In this document: piece by piece, positions 53,938 through 61,020 of the stretch
Position numbering within the stretch: the first letter of the stretch is position 1
Layout of the letters: each line of letters starts with the position of its first letter
NCBI RefSeq assembly: GCF_002514735.1
Contig: NZ_NBWU01000004.1
Coordinates: forward strand, 310,001-374,000
Direction of reading: 5' to 3'
Length of the DNA: 64,000 nt
Origin: Sediminicola luteus
GTDB lineage: Bacteria; Bacteroidota; Bacteroidia; Flavobacteriales; Flavobacteriaceae
Translations under genes and position numbers: made by a program
Notes under the pieces: generated by a model
The model's input: the letters and a program-made list of their open reading frames with translations, nothing else
Told to the model about the DNA's origin: nothing
Databases searched by the model: none

Positions 53938-54101
53938 GTTGCACAACAATGTATAACCGCAATTACGGCGGATTCCACCACCCTTCGACAAGCTCAGGGC
54001 AGGCTAGAATCCACTCGGAATTGCTAAGGCTTGCGGCCTAACCATAAAACCTTTAACTTCAATCCCATAACTGCGGTTATACGAGACCGTTGTACGCAAG
54101 C
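53938..54101 (+). other. attC-like element B (end of cassette 2)
   Basis: Left edge GTTGCACAACAATGTATAAC, right edge GCGGTTATACGAGACCGTTG. Arms ATAACCGCAATTAC and ATAACTGCGGTTAT pair. GTTGCACAAC (53938-53947) is the exact reverse complement of GTTGTGCAAC at the start of the same cassette (53361-53370). The apex contains a CCCTTCGACAAGCTCAGGG module missing from elements C and D. Confidence 0.8.
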
Positions 54102-54164
54102 TAAAAAACGGTACTTTCCTGAAATAGGTTGACTAAAAATTAGACAACTTATAATACTTACTAG

Positions 54165-54554
54165 ATGAATCAGGAAAAAGGACCCTGCCGAAAAAAAGGG
54201 TATCAAAAAGCTACTTTCGAACACAAACTTTTCGTTATTGACCAAATCCTTAATGGACGGATTTCGATTAACCATGCCTCAAAAAAATATGGGATATCAA
54301 GGTCTAGCATCGATTATTGGATTAAAAAATATAGTACCTTGGAACAACAAACCAAGGCTATGGACAAGGACCAGCAGATTAAAAAACTAAAAGAAAAGAT
54401 CGAGGAACTGGAGTTCGTAAAGGACTTTCAACAGGATGTCATTGCCGATATGGAACTTATTACAGGAGTCGATATGGCAAAAAAGTCTTTACCCAAAACA
54501 TTGGCAAACGAGATAGAGAAAAAGAAAAGAGACCGTTTAAAAGAAAATGGTTGA
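54165..54554 (+). CDS. IS3 transposase OrfA
   Basis: 129 residues. A helix-turn-helix (FVIDQILNGRISINHASKKY) binds the IS ends; a leucine-zipper-like coiled coil follows (LKEKIEELEFVKDFQQDVIA). It overlaps orfB by 4 bp in the -1 frame, after an A-rich stretch (AAAAGAAAA near 54539), consistent with programmed -1 frameshifting to the OrfAB transposase. Confidence 0.92.
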   Translation: MNQEKGPCRKKGYQKATFEHKLFVIDQILNGRISINHASKKYGISRSSIDYWIKKYSTLEQQTKAMDKDQQIKKLKEKIEELEFVKDFQQDVIADMELITGVDMAKKSLPKTLANEIEKKKRDRLKENG

Positions 54555-55417
54555 TACAATGTTTTGGGATCAGTAAACAGGCCTTTTACAAACGCCTTAA
54601 ATCTCAAAAACACAAAGAAAGACAACATAGGGTGTTGCTTGAAATGGTACGTGGTTGCCGCTTGCGTATCGGAAGCCAACTCGGTGGGTTAAAGCTATAC
54701 CACGAGCTCAAACCGGAGATGGAATCGGCAGGGATAAAAATGGGACGGGACCGGTTCTACCGCTTCCTAAGAACCCATAACCTACTGGTACGTAAAACAA
54801 AACGATATCATATCACCACCGACTCAAGACATCATTACCGCAAATTCAAAAACCTGGTAAAGGACAAAATACCTACGGCCCCAGAACAATTATGGGTAAG
54901 TGACATCACTTATATCAAAACTGAAAAAGGACACAATTACCTCGCCTTGGTAACCGACGCCTATTCAAAGAAGATCATGGGATACAAACTTGCCGGACAT
55001 ATGCGCACAGAACTGTGCTTAGATGCACTTAAAATGGCCCTGGGCAACAGAAAATACAAAAAAAGAAAGTTGATCCACCACTCCGATAGAGGGTTCCAAT
55101 ACTGTAACCCTACCTATGTGAAGTTCGCAACCGACAACCAAATGCATATCAGTATGACAGAGCAATACGACCCATACCAAAATGCAATCGCAGAACGTAT
55201 AAACAGAACCTTAAAATATGAATATGGACTAAAACAAACCATCAAGAACACCACTCTGGCCAAAAAAATGACCAAAGAGGCCGTGTATATTTACAACAAT
55301 CTAAGACCCCATTTAAGCCTGGATATGGGTAAACCCAATGAGGTACATCGCAACCCTACCGTAAACTGTAAATCCTACCGGAAAAATACCGTAAATTTAG
55401 TTCCGTTAACCAACTAA
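54551..55417 (+). CDS. IS3 transposase OrfB (DDE integrase core)
   Basis: 288 residues. An HTH_21-like N terminus, then the rve core with all three catalytic acids: Asp in LWVSDITYIKTEK, Asp in HHSDRGFQYCN and Glu in YQNAIAERINRTLK. The frame is intact. It opens at a TTG inside the orfA stop region and is probably made mainly as the OrfAB fusion by -1 frameshift. Confidence 0.94.
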   Translation: MIQCFGISKQAFYKRLKSQKHKERQHRVLLEMVRGCRLRIGSQLGGLKLYHELKPEMESAGIKMGRDRFYRFLRTHNLLVRKTKRYHITTDSRHHYRKFKNLVKDKIPTAPEQLWVSDITYIKTEKGHNYLALVTDAYSKKIMGYKLAGHMRTELCLDALKMALGNRKYKKRKLIHHSDRGFQYCNPTYVKFATDNQMHISMTEQYDPYQNAIAERINRTLKYEYGLKQTIKNTTLAKKMTKEAVYIYNNLRPHLSLDMGKPNEVHRNPTVNCKSYRKNTVNLVPLTN

Positions 55418-55455
55418 AATGACCGAAAAATGGTCAACCTATTTCAGTATAATAC

Positions 55456-56067
55456 ATGAGAATTATTCAAAAAAAACTTTTCTTAAGTAAAGAAATTGAA
55501 ATTAAGGACAAACATGTTAAATTAAAAAGTAAAGATTTAACTGGATCCCAAGAACTAATTATACCTATAGAGGAATTTGATATTTCTCGAATTGTATATC
55601 AAAAAAATACAGATAATGTTATGCTTGTCATAACGCTAATCTTTGGATTTTTTTTTATAATCAATATTTTAAACCCTGCCAATTACTCAGACGATGGCGA
55701 GGGATTAATCGGAGTACTTATTTTCCTATTTTCAATTACATCATTATGTTCATTAATTACATATGTTAAGTCAAAACATATTGTTTTAATACCAACTTTA
55801 AACAATGGATATATTGAAATTTTTAGATCCAGGCCCAATGAATATGAAGTGGATAATTTAATTGATTATTTAGATAAGAGAATAGCCGAAATACTGAAAG
55901 ATAAATATGGTACAATTGATAAAGATTTACCAATTGAACACCAATTAATGAATTTGAAATGGTTACATGAGAGAAAGGTTATTACTGATTTGGAGTTTGA
56001 AAAATTGAAATTTGAATTAACGGGAAATCAAAAGGGCACAAATTCAATTGGATATTATAACCAATAA
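55456..56067 (+). CDS. Cassette 3: small membrane protein with SHOCT-like tail
   Basis: 203 residues: a beta-rich N terminus, two membrane helices (MLVITLIFGFFFIINILN; LIGVLIFLFSITSLCSLITYV) and a C-terminal SHOCT-like helical hairpin (LMNLKWLHERKVITDLEFEKLK). Very A+T-rich. The IS3 element ends only 9 bp upstream, so its own upstream region has been lost and expression may now depend on the IS. The start could also be truncated. No function known. Confidence 0.72.
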   Translation: MRIIQKKLFLSKEIEIKDKHVKLKSKDLTGSQELIIPIEEFDISRIVYQKNTDNVMLVITLIFGFFFIINILNPANYSDDGEGLIGVLIFLFSITSLCSLITYVKSKHIVLIPTLNNGYIEIFRSRPNEYEVDNLIDYLDKRIAEILKDKYGTIDKDLPIEHQLMNLKWLHERKVITDLEFEKLKFELTGNQKGTNSIGYYNQ

Positions 56068-56070
56068 CTA

Positions 56071-56205
56071 CACCCAACAATGTATCCGCAAATTACGGCG
56101 GATTCGACTACCGTCCGAATCCACTCGGAATTGCTAAGGCTTGCGGCCTAACCATAAAACCTTTAACTTCAATCCCATAACTGCGGTTATACGAGACCGT
56201 AAGCA
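56071..56205 (+). other. attC-like element C (end of cassette 3)
   Basis: Left CACCCAACAATGTATCCGC, right GCGGTTATACGAGACCGTAA. Much of the right half is identical to element B (from AATCCACTCGGAATTGC to ACGAGACCGT). Inside, GGATTCG/CGAATCC form a hairpin. The right edge lacks 3 nt (GACCGTAAGC where GACCGTTGTAAGC is expected). Confidence 0.78.
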
Positions 56206-56207
56206 AT

Positions 56208-56774
56208 TTGATGAATGAAACGGAAAAAATATTATTAATTCTTGATTTAGACGAAACTCTAATTCACGCGACTGAAAAAAAACTGGAAATTGAACCTAAC
56301 TTTCAGTATGCGGAATATTATGTTTATAAAAGACCTCATTTAATTGAATTTCTGACTGAAATGAGTCAATATTTCAAACTTGCGGTTTGGTCATCTGCTG
56401 ACGATAAGTATGTTAAAGATGTTGTGGAATTAATTAAACCAACTGAATTGGAATTGGAATTTATTTGGGCTCGCAGTCGTTGTACAACAAGACGTGATTA
56501 TGAGTTAGATAAATATGTTCGTGAAAAAAGATTAAAGAAAGTTAAAAAACAAGGTTTCCGACTTGAAAAATCTCTCATTGTAGATGATTCGCCCGAAAAA
56601 ACAAGGGATAATTTTGGAAATGCAATTTATGTTTTACCGTTTGAGGGAAACCAAAACGATAATGAACTGATTTCACTATCCGAATTTCTTAAATCAATTA
56701 AGGATTCCGATAATGTGAGAAGGATTGAAAAAAGAGGTTGGAGGAATGTAAAAACTGCTTACAACAATGTATAA
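56208..56774 (+). CDS. Cassette 4: FCP1/NIF-type HAD phosphatase
   Basis: 188-residue HAD hydrolase. Motif I LLILDLDETLIHA (nucleophile Asp, DxDET), motif II FKLAVWSSADDKYV, motif III/IV LIVDDSPEKTRDNFGNAIYV. The arrangement is that of the FCP1-like (NIF/SCP) protein phosphatases, a group usual in eukaryotes and scattered in bacteria. The substrate is unknown. The last residues YNNV and the stop codon are read from the left edge of the following attC-like element. A+T-rich. Confidence 0.88.
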   Translation: MMNETEKILLILDLDETLIHATEKKLEIEPNFQYAEYYVYKRPHLIEFLTEMSQYFKLAVWSSADDKYVKDVVELIKPTELELEFIWARSRCTTRRDYELDKYVREKRLKKVKKQGFRLEKSLIVDDSPEKTRDNFGNAIYVLPFEGNQNDNELISLSEFLKSIKDSDNVRRIEKRGWRNVKTAYNNV

Positions 56775-56892
56775 CCGCAATTACGGCGGATTCGACTACG
56801 TCCGAATCCACTCGGAATTGCTAACATATGTGCCAAACCAAAAATTAACGTATATTTCCCCGTAAAAGCGGTTATACGAGACCGTTAACAAC
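56756..56892 (+). other. attC-like element D (end of cassette 4)
   Basis: Left TGCTTACAACAATGTATAAC, right GCGGTTATACGAGACCGTTA. TGCTTAC (56756-56762) is the reverse complement of GTAAGCA at 56199-56205, the start of the same cassette. The apex differs from elements B and C (CATATGTGCCAAACC and following). Confidence 0.78.
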
Positions 56893-56978
56893 CACACCAG
56901 CGGAGAAAACCGCAAGAATCGGGTTTTATAGCAAAAGAACATTTTAGAATTTCGTCAAAAAATAAAACGATACATAAA

Positions 56979-58400
56979 ATGAATTTTGATTTTGACGAAA
57001 AACAACGCAAAGAAATACTAAATACTGTTTCACAAAAAATAGAGCATTTTTACACTAATACTAAAGATTACAGTACTACACCAGAACTTAACTTACAAGA
57101 AATTAGAAATATTATAGCATCTGAAAATTTAGTTTCTGGAACCGAACCAAACAAAGCTATAGAGCATATAATAACCGGACTTGAAAATTATTCTGTTCAT
57201 ACACCACATCCAAAATATTTTGGTTTATTTAATCCTCGAGCAAATTTTGCGGGAATTATTGCAGATTTTATAACCGCTTCTTATAATCCTCAATTAGCAG
57301 CTTGGAGTCACGCTCCTTTTGCCGTTGAAGTAGAAGCTCACCTAATTAATCAGTTTATTGAAAAATTTGGCTTAAATCCAAAAAAATCAGACGGAGTTTT
57401 TACAACTGGCGGAGCTGAAGCAAATTTAACTGCTGTATTATCTGCATTAAATAATAAACATCCTGATTTCGCTAAAAACGGAATGTTTGGTTTAGATAAA
57501 AAACCTGTTATTTTTTGTTCTCAAGAAGCACATCATTCTGTGCAAAAAGCAGCGAAAATTGCAGGCTTAGGATATGAATTTGTTAAAACAATTCCCACGA
57601 CTAAAGATTTAAAAATAGACACTGATTTATTAGAAAAAGAAATCAAAAACCTAAATAATTCAACACATAGCCCATTAATGGTTATTGGTACAGCAGGTAC
57701 AACTGGAACAGGAACAGTAGATGATTTAGAAGCTATTTCAAAAATTTGTAAAAAAAATGGCATTTGGTTTCACGTTGATGCCGCTTATGGTGGAGGAGCT
57801 GTTTTAAGTTCAAATCTGAAACACATACTGAAAGGTATTTCTGCTTCCGATTCTATAACTTTTGACGCACATAAATGGATGTCTGTTCCTATGGGAACAA
57901 GCGTATTCTTGACTTCTCATCAAGAAATTCTAAACAAAACATTTAGAATTACCACAGAATATATGCCTAAAGAGGCAAATGAATTAGAAATTGTTGAACC
58001 ATTCTCACATTCCATTCAATGGTCAAGACGATTTATAGGTTTAAAAGTCTATTCATCTTTATTATTTTACGGTTGGAATGGTTATGAAAAAGTAATCAAT
58101 CATCAAGCTAAAATGGGAGAATATTTAAGAACTAAACTAACAGAAAATAATTGGATTATTAAGAACAGTACCGAATTACCCGTAATCTGTTTTACACACC
58201 AAAAATTTGAATCGGATGCAAATTTCACAAAAACCATTTTAGACAACATTCTGGCTAAAGGAAATTCTTGGATATCGGTTTATCCAATAAAAAACGTTCC
58301 AACATTTAGAGCTTGTATTACAAATTACAATACAACCGAAACAGAAATAGACGAATTAATTGAAGAATTAAATAAGGAAAGAAAAGCATATCAAGATTGA
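56979..58400 (+). CDS. Cassette 5a: PLP-dependent group II decarboxylase
   Basis: 473-residue fold-type I PLP enzyme of the aromatic/glutamate decarboxylase group. Visible: SHTPHPKYFGLFNPRA, FTTGGAEANLTAVLSAL, CSQEAHHSVQKAAKIAG, GTAGTTGTGTVDDLEAI, WFHVDAAYGGGAVLSS and the Schiff-base lysine in FDAHKWMSVPMGTS. The substrate is not clear (aromatic amino acids, 2,4-diaminobutyrate and others are possible). Only 2 bp separate it from the Ada-like gene. Very A+T-rich, clearly different from the host housekeeping genes. Confidence 0.9.
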   Translation: MNFDFDEKQRKEILNTVSQKIEHFYTNTKDYSTTPELNLQEIRNIIASENLVSGTEPNKAIEHIITGLENYSVHTPHPKYFGLFNPRANFAGIIADFITASYNPQLAAWSHAPFAVEVEAHLINQFIEKFGLNPKKSDGVFTTGGAEANLTAVLSALNNKHPDFAKNGMFGLDKKPVIFCSQEAHHSVQKAAKIAGLGYEFVKTIPTTKDLKIDTDLLEKEIKNLNNSTHSPLMVIGTAGTTGTGTVDDLEAISKICKKNGIWFHVDAAYGGGAVLSSNLKHILKGISASDSITFDAHKWMSVPMGTSVFLTSHQEILNKTFRITTEYMPKEANELEIVEPFSHSIQWSRRFIGLKVYSSLLFYGWNGYEKVINHQAKMGEYLRTKLTENNWIIKNSTELPVICFTHQKFESDANFTKTILDNILAKGNSWISVYPIKNVPTFRACITNYNTTETEIDELIEELNKERKAYQD

Positions 58401-58402
58401 TT

Positions 58403-59245
58403 ATGTCAAATAATACAAATACATATCATTATGATAAAATAGCAGAAGCTATTGAATATTTAGATGAGCATTTTAAAGAGCAACCTACTCTAGATGATAT
58501 TGCTGAACATTTAAATATCAGTTCTTTTCATTTTCAAAGATTGTTTAAAGATTGGGTTGGTGTTACACCGAAAAAATACATTCAATTTTTGAGTGTAAAT
58601 TATGCCAAAAGCAAACTTAAAAAAGATAAAAACACATTGTTTGATACTGCATTAGACACAGGACTTTCAGGTACTAGTCGTTTACACGATTTATTTATAA
58701 ACATAGAAGGAATGACACCAGGAGAATATAAAAACGGAGGTAAGAGCTTAAATATAAACTATAGTTATGCAGAGACTCAATTTGGTGATATTTTGATTGC
58801 TACTACTAAAAAAGGAATATGCCATATTGCTTTTGTAGATAATAAAAAAGAGGCATTACAAATTTTAATAAACGACTTTCCAAATGCGAGCTACCAACAA
58901 AAGGTTGATAAAATTCAACAGGAAATATTGATGGTTTTCTTAAATGACTGGGATAAACTAAACGAAATAAAATTACATTTAAAAGGCACTGATTTTCAAT
59001 TAAAAGTTTGGGAGGCTTTATTGACTATTCCTAAAGGAAAATTGGCGACCTATGGAGAAATTGCAAAAAAAATCGAAAAACCAAAAGCTTCAAGAGCTGT
59101 AGGAACAGCAATTGGAAGTAATCCTATTGCTTATTTAATTCCTTGTCATAGGGTAATTCAATCTTCTGGAAAAATAGGTGGGTATCGCTGGAATCCAATC
59201 AGAAAGAAGGCAATAATAGGCTGGGAAGCATCAAAATTAGATTAA
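58403..59245 (+). CDS. Cassette 5b: AraC-type HTH fused to O6-methylguanine methyltransferase (Ada-like)
   Basis: 280 residues. An N-terminal AraC-type DNA-binding domain (about 10-110: TLDDIAEHLNISSFHFQRLF, GMTPGEYKNGG) is fused to a C-terminal methyltransferase with the acceptor cysteine in IPCHRVIQSSGKIGGYRW. The zinc-binding phosphotriester domain of E. coli Ada is missing. It repairs alkylated guanine and may act as a regulator of its own operon. It is cotranscribed with the decarboxylase. ATG 58403 preferred over the TTG at 58397. Confidence 0.92.
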   Translation: MSNNTNTYHYDKIAEAIEYLDEHFKEQPTLDDIAEHLNISSFHFQRLFKDWVGVTPKKYIQFLSVNYAKSKLKKDKNTLFDTALDTGLSGTSRLHDLFINIEGMTPGEYKNGGKSLNINYSYAETQFGDILIATTKKGICHIAFVDNKKEALQILINDFPNASYQQKVDKIQQEILMVFLNDWDKLNEIKLHLKGTDFQLKVWEALLTIPKGKLATYGEIAKKIEKPKASRAVGTAIGSNPIAYLIPCHRVIQSSGKIGGYRWNPIRKKAIIGWEASKLD

Positions 59246-59246
59246 A

Positions 59247-59390
59247 AACGCCTTACAACAATGTGTCCTATAAGTAATAGCGGTTTAAGTGATAAAACGA
59301 GAGTTTAGAAATAAAACAAAGGTCAGTACAAAACCGAAAGGTTGTGAATAGAAACCCGCTACTACTCATACACTAGACCGTTGGCATTAA
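59247..59390 (+). other. attC-like element E (end of cassette 5)
   Basis: Left ACGCCTTACAACAATGTGTC, right CATACACTAGACCGTTGGC. Arms AAGTAATAGCGGTTT and AACCCGCTACTACT pair. The left edge would need a cassette start GTTGTAAGGCGT; the cassette actually starts GTTAACAACCAC, so left and right ends do not match here. Confidence 0.75.
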
Positions 59391-59415
59391 TATTGACTGA
59401 CCTACCACCAAATTT

Positions 59416-59595
59416 ATGGAAAACGAATTTGCTAAAGTAATGTCCGAAAGGACAGACCAAGAATTAATTAAAATTGTAACTATCGAAAGAGGCAAATACA
59501 ACTCGACTGCAATCGAGGCAGCCGATGCGGAAATTTTTAAGCTTCCCAAGATTCGAACTGCGAATTATTCCAAAGTTATATATTTTTCGTTTTAA
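59416..59595 (+). pseudogene. Cassette 6: truncated gene
   Basis: Opens MENEFAKVMSERTDQELIK and IVTIERGKYNSTAIEAADAE, the start of a small protein type common in Bacteroidota accessory regions, then after about residue 40 runs into unrelated sequence (FKLPKIRTANYSKV) and stops at 59. The IS remnant begins around 59536. A broken gene, probably without function. Confidence 0.6.
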
Positions 59596-59648
59596 AATAG
59601 GATTGATATTTCTTCATTGTTTCGTTTGCTGTCAATCCTGTTTTAAAA
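59591..59648. repeat. Inverted repeat at the edge of the IS remnant
   Basis: TTTTAAAATAGGATTGA and TCAATCCTGTTTTAAAA pair over 17 bp with one mismatch around a loop of about 24 nt. It may be the end of the degraded IS or its terminator. Confidence 0.6.
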
Positions 59649-59898
59649 TGCGCCCAGCGGCAGCGACACTATGTTCTTCGGCAAATTTTATCGGGGATAG
59701 CCCACACAGGGAATCATGGGGCCTGTAATGGTTATAATCATGAATCCAGATTTGGGTATGTTCCCGAACCTGGTCTAGATTGTCAAAAATGTATTTATCC
59801 AGTACCTCTCGCCGGTAACTGCCATTAAATCGTTCCACGAAAGTGTAAGCCTCCCTTAAAATCGTATTAAAATAACCATTATAGTGCATTGCGGCCAA
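59632..59898 (-). pseudogene. IS3-family transposase remnant (OrfB C terminus)
   Basis: About 75 residues match the end of an IS3-type integrase core: [19 protein letters not shown] holds the catalytic Glu, followed by [19 protein letters not shown]. The two Asp-bearing parts are absent, so this is a fragment. It differs from the intact IS at 54120. Its insertion and decay removed the end of cassette 6 and the left half of its attC-like element. Confidence 0.85.
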
Positions 59899-59977
59899 TC
59901 TTCTGATCGTACTTCAGTCTCAATTCGCTATCTTTCAGCTATGACGGAAAAGTAGGTTGATCATTTTACCAAACGAA

Positions 59978-59996
59978 CCATACAGAATACCGTTAG
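59978..59996 (+). other. Right half of an attC-like element
   Basis: CATACAGAATACCGTTAG resembles the right edge of element E (CATACACTAGACCGTTGG). No left half remains upstream, where the IS remnant lies. It marks the start of a last cassette. Confidence 0.45.
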
Positions 59997-60033
59997 TTTT
60001 ATTGTAACCGAAAACATAATCATTACCTAATAA

Positions 60034-60321
60034 TTGAAAAAGTCAACACTATATTCAGTAATCAGAATCGTAATAGCAATAGCTCCTTTTATTCCTTTGT
60101 CCATAGCTATTTATAATAGAAAATATGACCATTGGATCCCACCTGTTATTGAGCTACTGGCACTGGGTCTATTTATAATATCAATTTTATATCTATTAAC
60201 AGAACTGTTAATAATGAGCTCTAAAGGCCTAAAAGGGAAAGTAAAGAATAATTTTATGCTCCTAATGGCATCTACATTAGTTTTTTCCGTACTTGTCTTC
60301 ACTTTCAATTTATGGACTTAA
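60034..60321 (+). CDS. Cassette 7: small membrane protein
   Basis: 95 residues with three membrane helices (VIRIVIAIAPFIPLSIAIY; IELLALGLFIISILYLLTELL; NFMLLMASTLVFSVLVFTFN). No family recognised. It opens with a TTG (60034); no ATG is available. It lies 42 bp after the half attC-like element, with no recognisable element behind it. Confidence 0.6.
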   Translation: MKKSTLYSVIRIVIAIAPFIPLSIAIYNRKYDHWIPPVIELLALGLFIISILYLLTELLIMSSKGLKGKVKNNFMLLMASTLVFSVLVFTFNLWT

Positions 60322-60361
60322 ATTTATCTTAGGTACCAACCAGCAAGAAAGCCCGTCGAGA

Positions 60362-60390
60362 ACCCGCTTATTTTCATTTGCAAGGCGGGT
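60362..60390. terminator. Weak hairpin
   Basis: ACCCGC/GCGGGT with a 17-nt loop after the small membrane protein gene. No T-run. The rest of 60322-60570 shows no gene. Confidence 0.35.
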
Positions 60391-60570
60391 GTAACACATT
60401 TCAGCGGAACAAAATACTGTTACTCAAATTTTTGGGAAGATGGCTCGCCTTCGATTTTTTATACATTTTCTTTCATATTTGAAACCTATTCATTTTTTGC
60501 TTGGTCGGTACAAGTGATGAATTAAACCCCTATCTTAAGCTCAGCATGGATAATTCAAAATGTGTATACG

Positions 60571-60948
60571 ATGAAAACCACACCTGAACATGATGCTCGC
60601 ATTGCCAAAATGACATTTGCCTCGGTGTATCCGCACTATCTGGCCAAGGTGGAGAAAAAAGACAGGACCAAAAGTGAATTGCATCAAGTGATTAGCTGGT
60701 TAACTGGTTTCAACGATCAAAAGATCAAAGAAGCCATAGATAACAAGGTCACATTTGAGACATTTTTCGCGCAAGCCGATCTAAACCCGGCCGCTCATCT
60801 GATCAAAGGCGTGATTTGTGGTTATAGAATTGAGGATATTGAGACGCCATTGACGAAACAAGCTAGGTATCTCGATAAATTGGTAGATGAACTGGCCAAG
60901 GGAAAACAAATGGACAAAATTCTGCGTCAAATAGAAAGGGGAAAATAA
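60571..60948 (+). CDS. DUF2200 family protein
   Basis: 125 residues, DUF2200 from end to end (HDARIAKMTFASVYPHYLAK, QVISWLTGFNDQKIKEAI, ICGYRIEDIETPL). Function unknown; members are often found in transferred regions. ATG at 60571; a GTG three codons earlier is open. Base composition is closer to the host's than the cassettes. Confidence 0.87.
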   Translation: MKTTPEHDARIAKMTFASVYPHYLAKVEKKDRTKSELHQVISWLTGFNDQKIKEAIDNKVTFETFFAQADLNPAAHLIKGVICGYRIEDIETPLTKQARYLDKLVDELAKGKQMDKILRQIERGK

Positions 60949-61020
60949 GGTTGATTACATAAAAACGGATTCTGCTCGATTAGCATTCGATTTTTCCGAA
61001 GTATCACACGTAATTTTCTA

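Larger units (their letters stand above)
54120..55446 (+). mobile_element. IS3-family insertion sequence, complete
   Basis: 1327 bp with perfect 14-bp terminal inverted repeats TGAAATAGGTTGAC (54120-54133) and GTCAACCTATTTCA (55433-55446); one more base each side also pairs. It encodes orfA and orfB with a -1 frame change. No flanking direct repeat is seen (TCC on the left, GTA on the right), which suggests a rearrangement after insertion. It interrupts cassette 3. Confidence 0.93.

Noticed and set aside
52204-60321. Region as a conventional genomic island with tRNA attachment site
   Set aside because: No tRNA gene or terminal direct repeats were seen; the unit boundaries lie at each palindrome instead.
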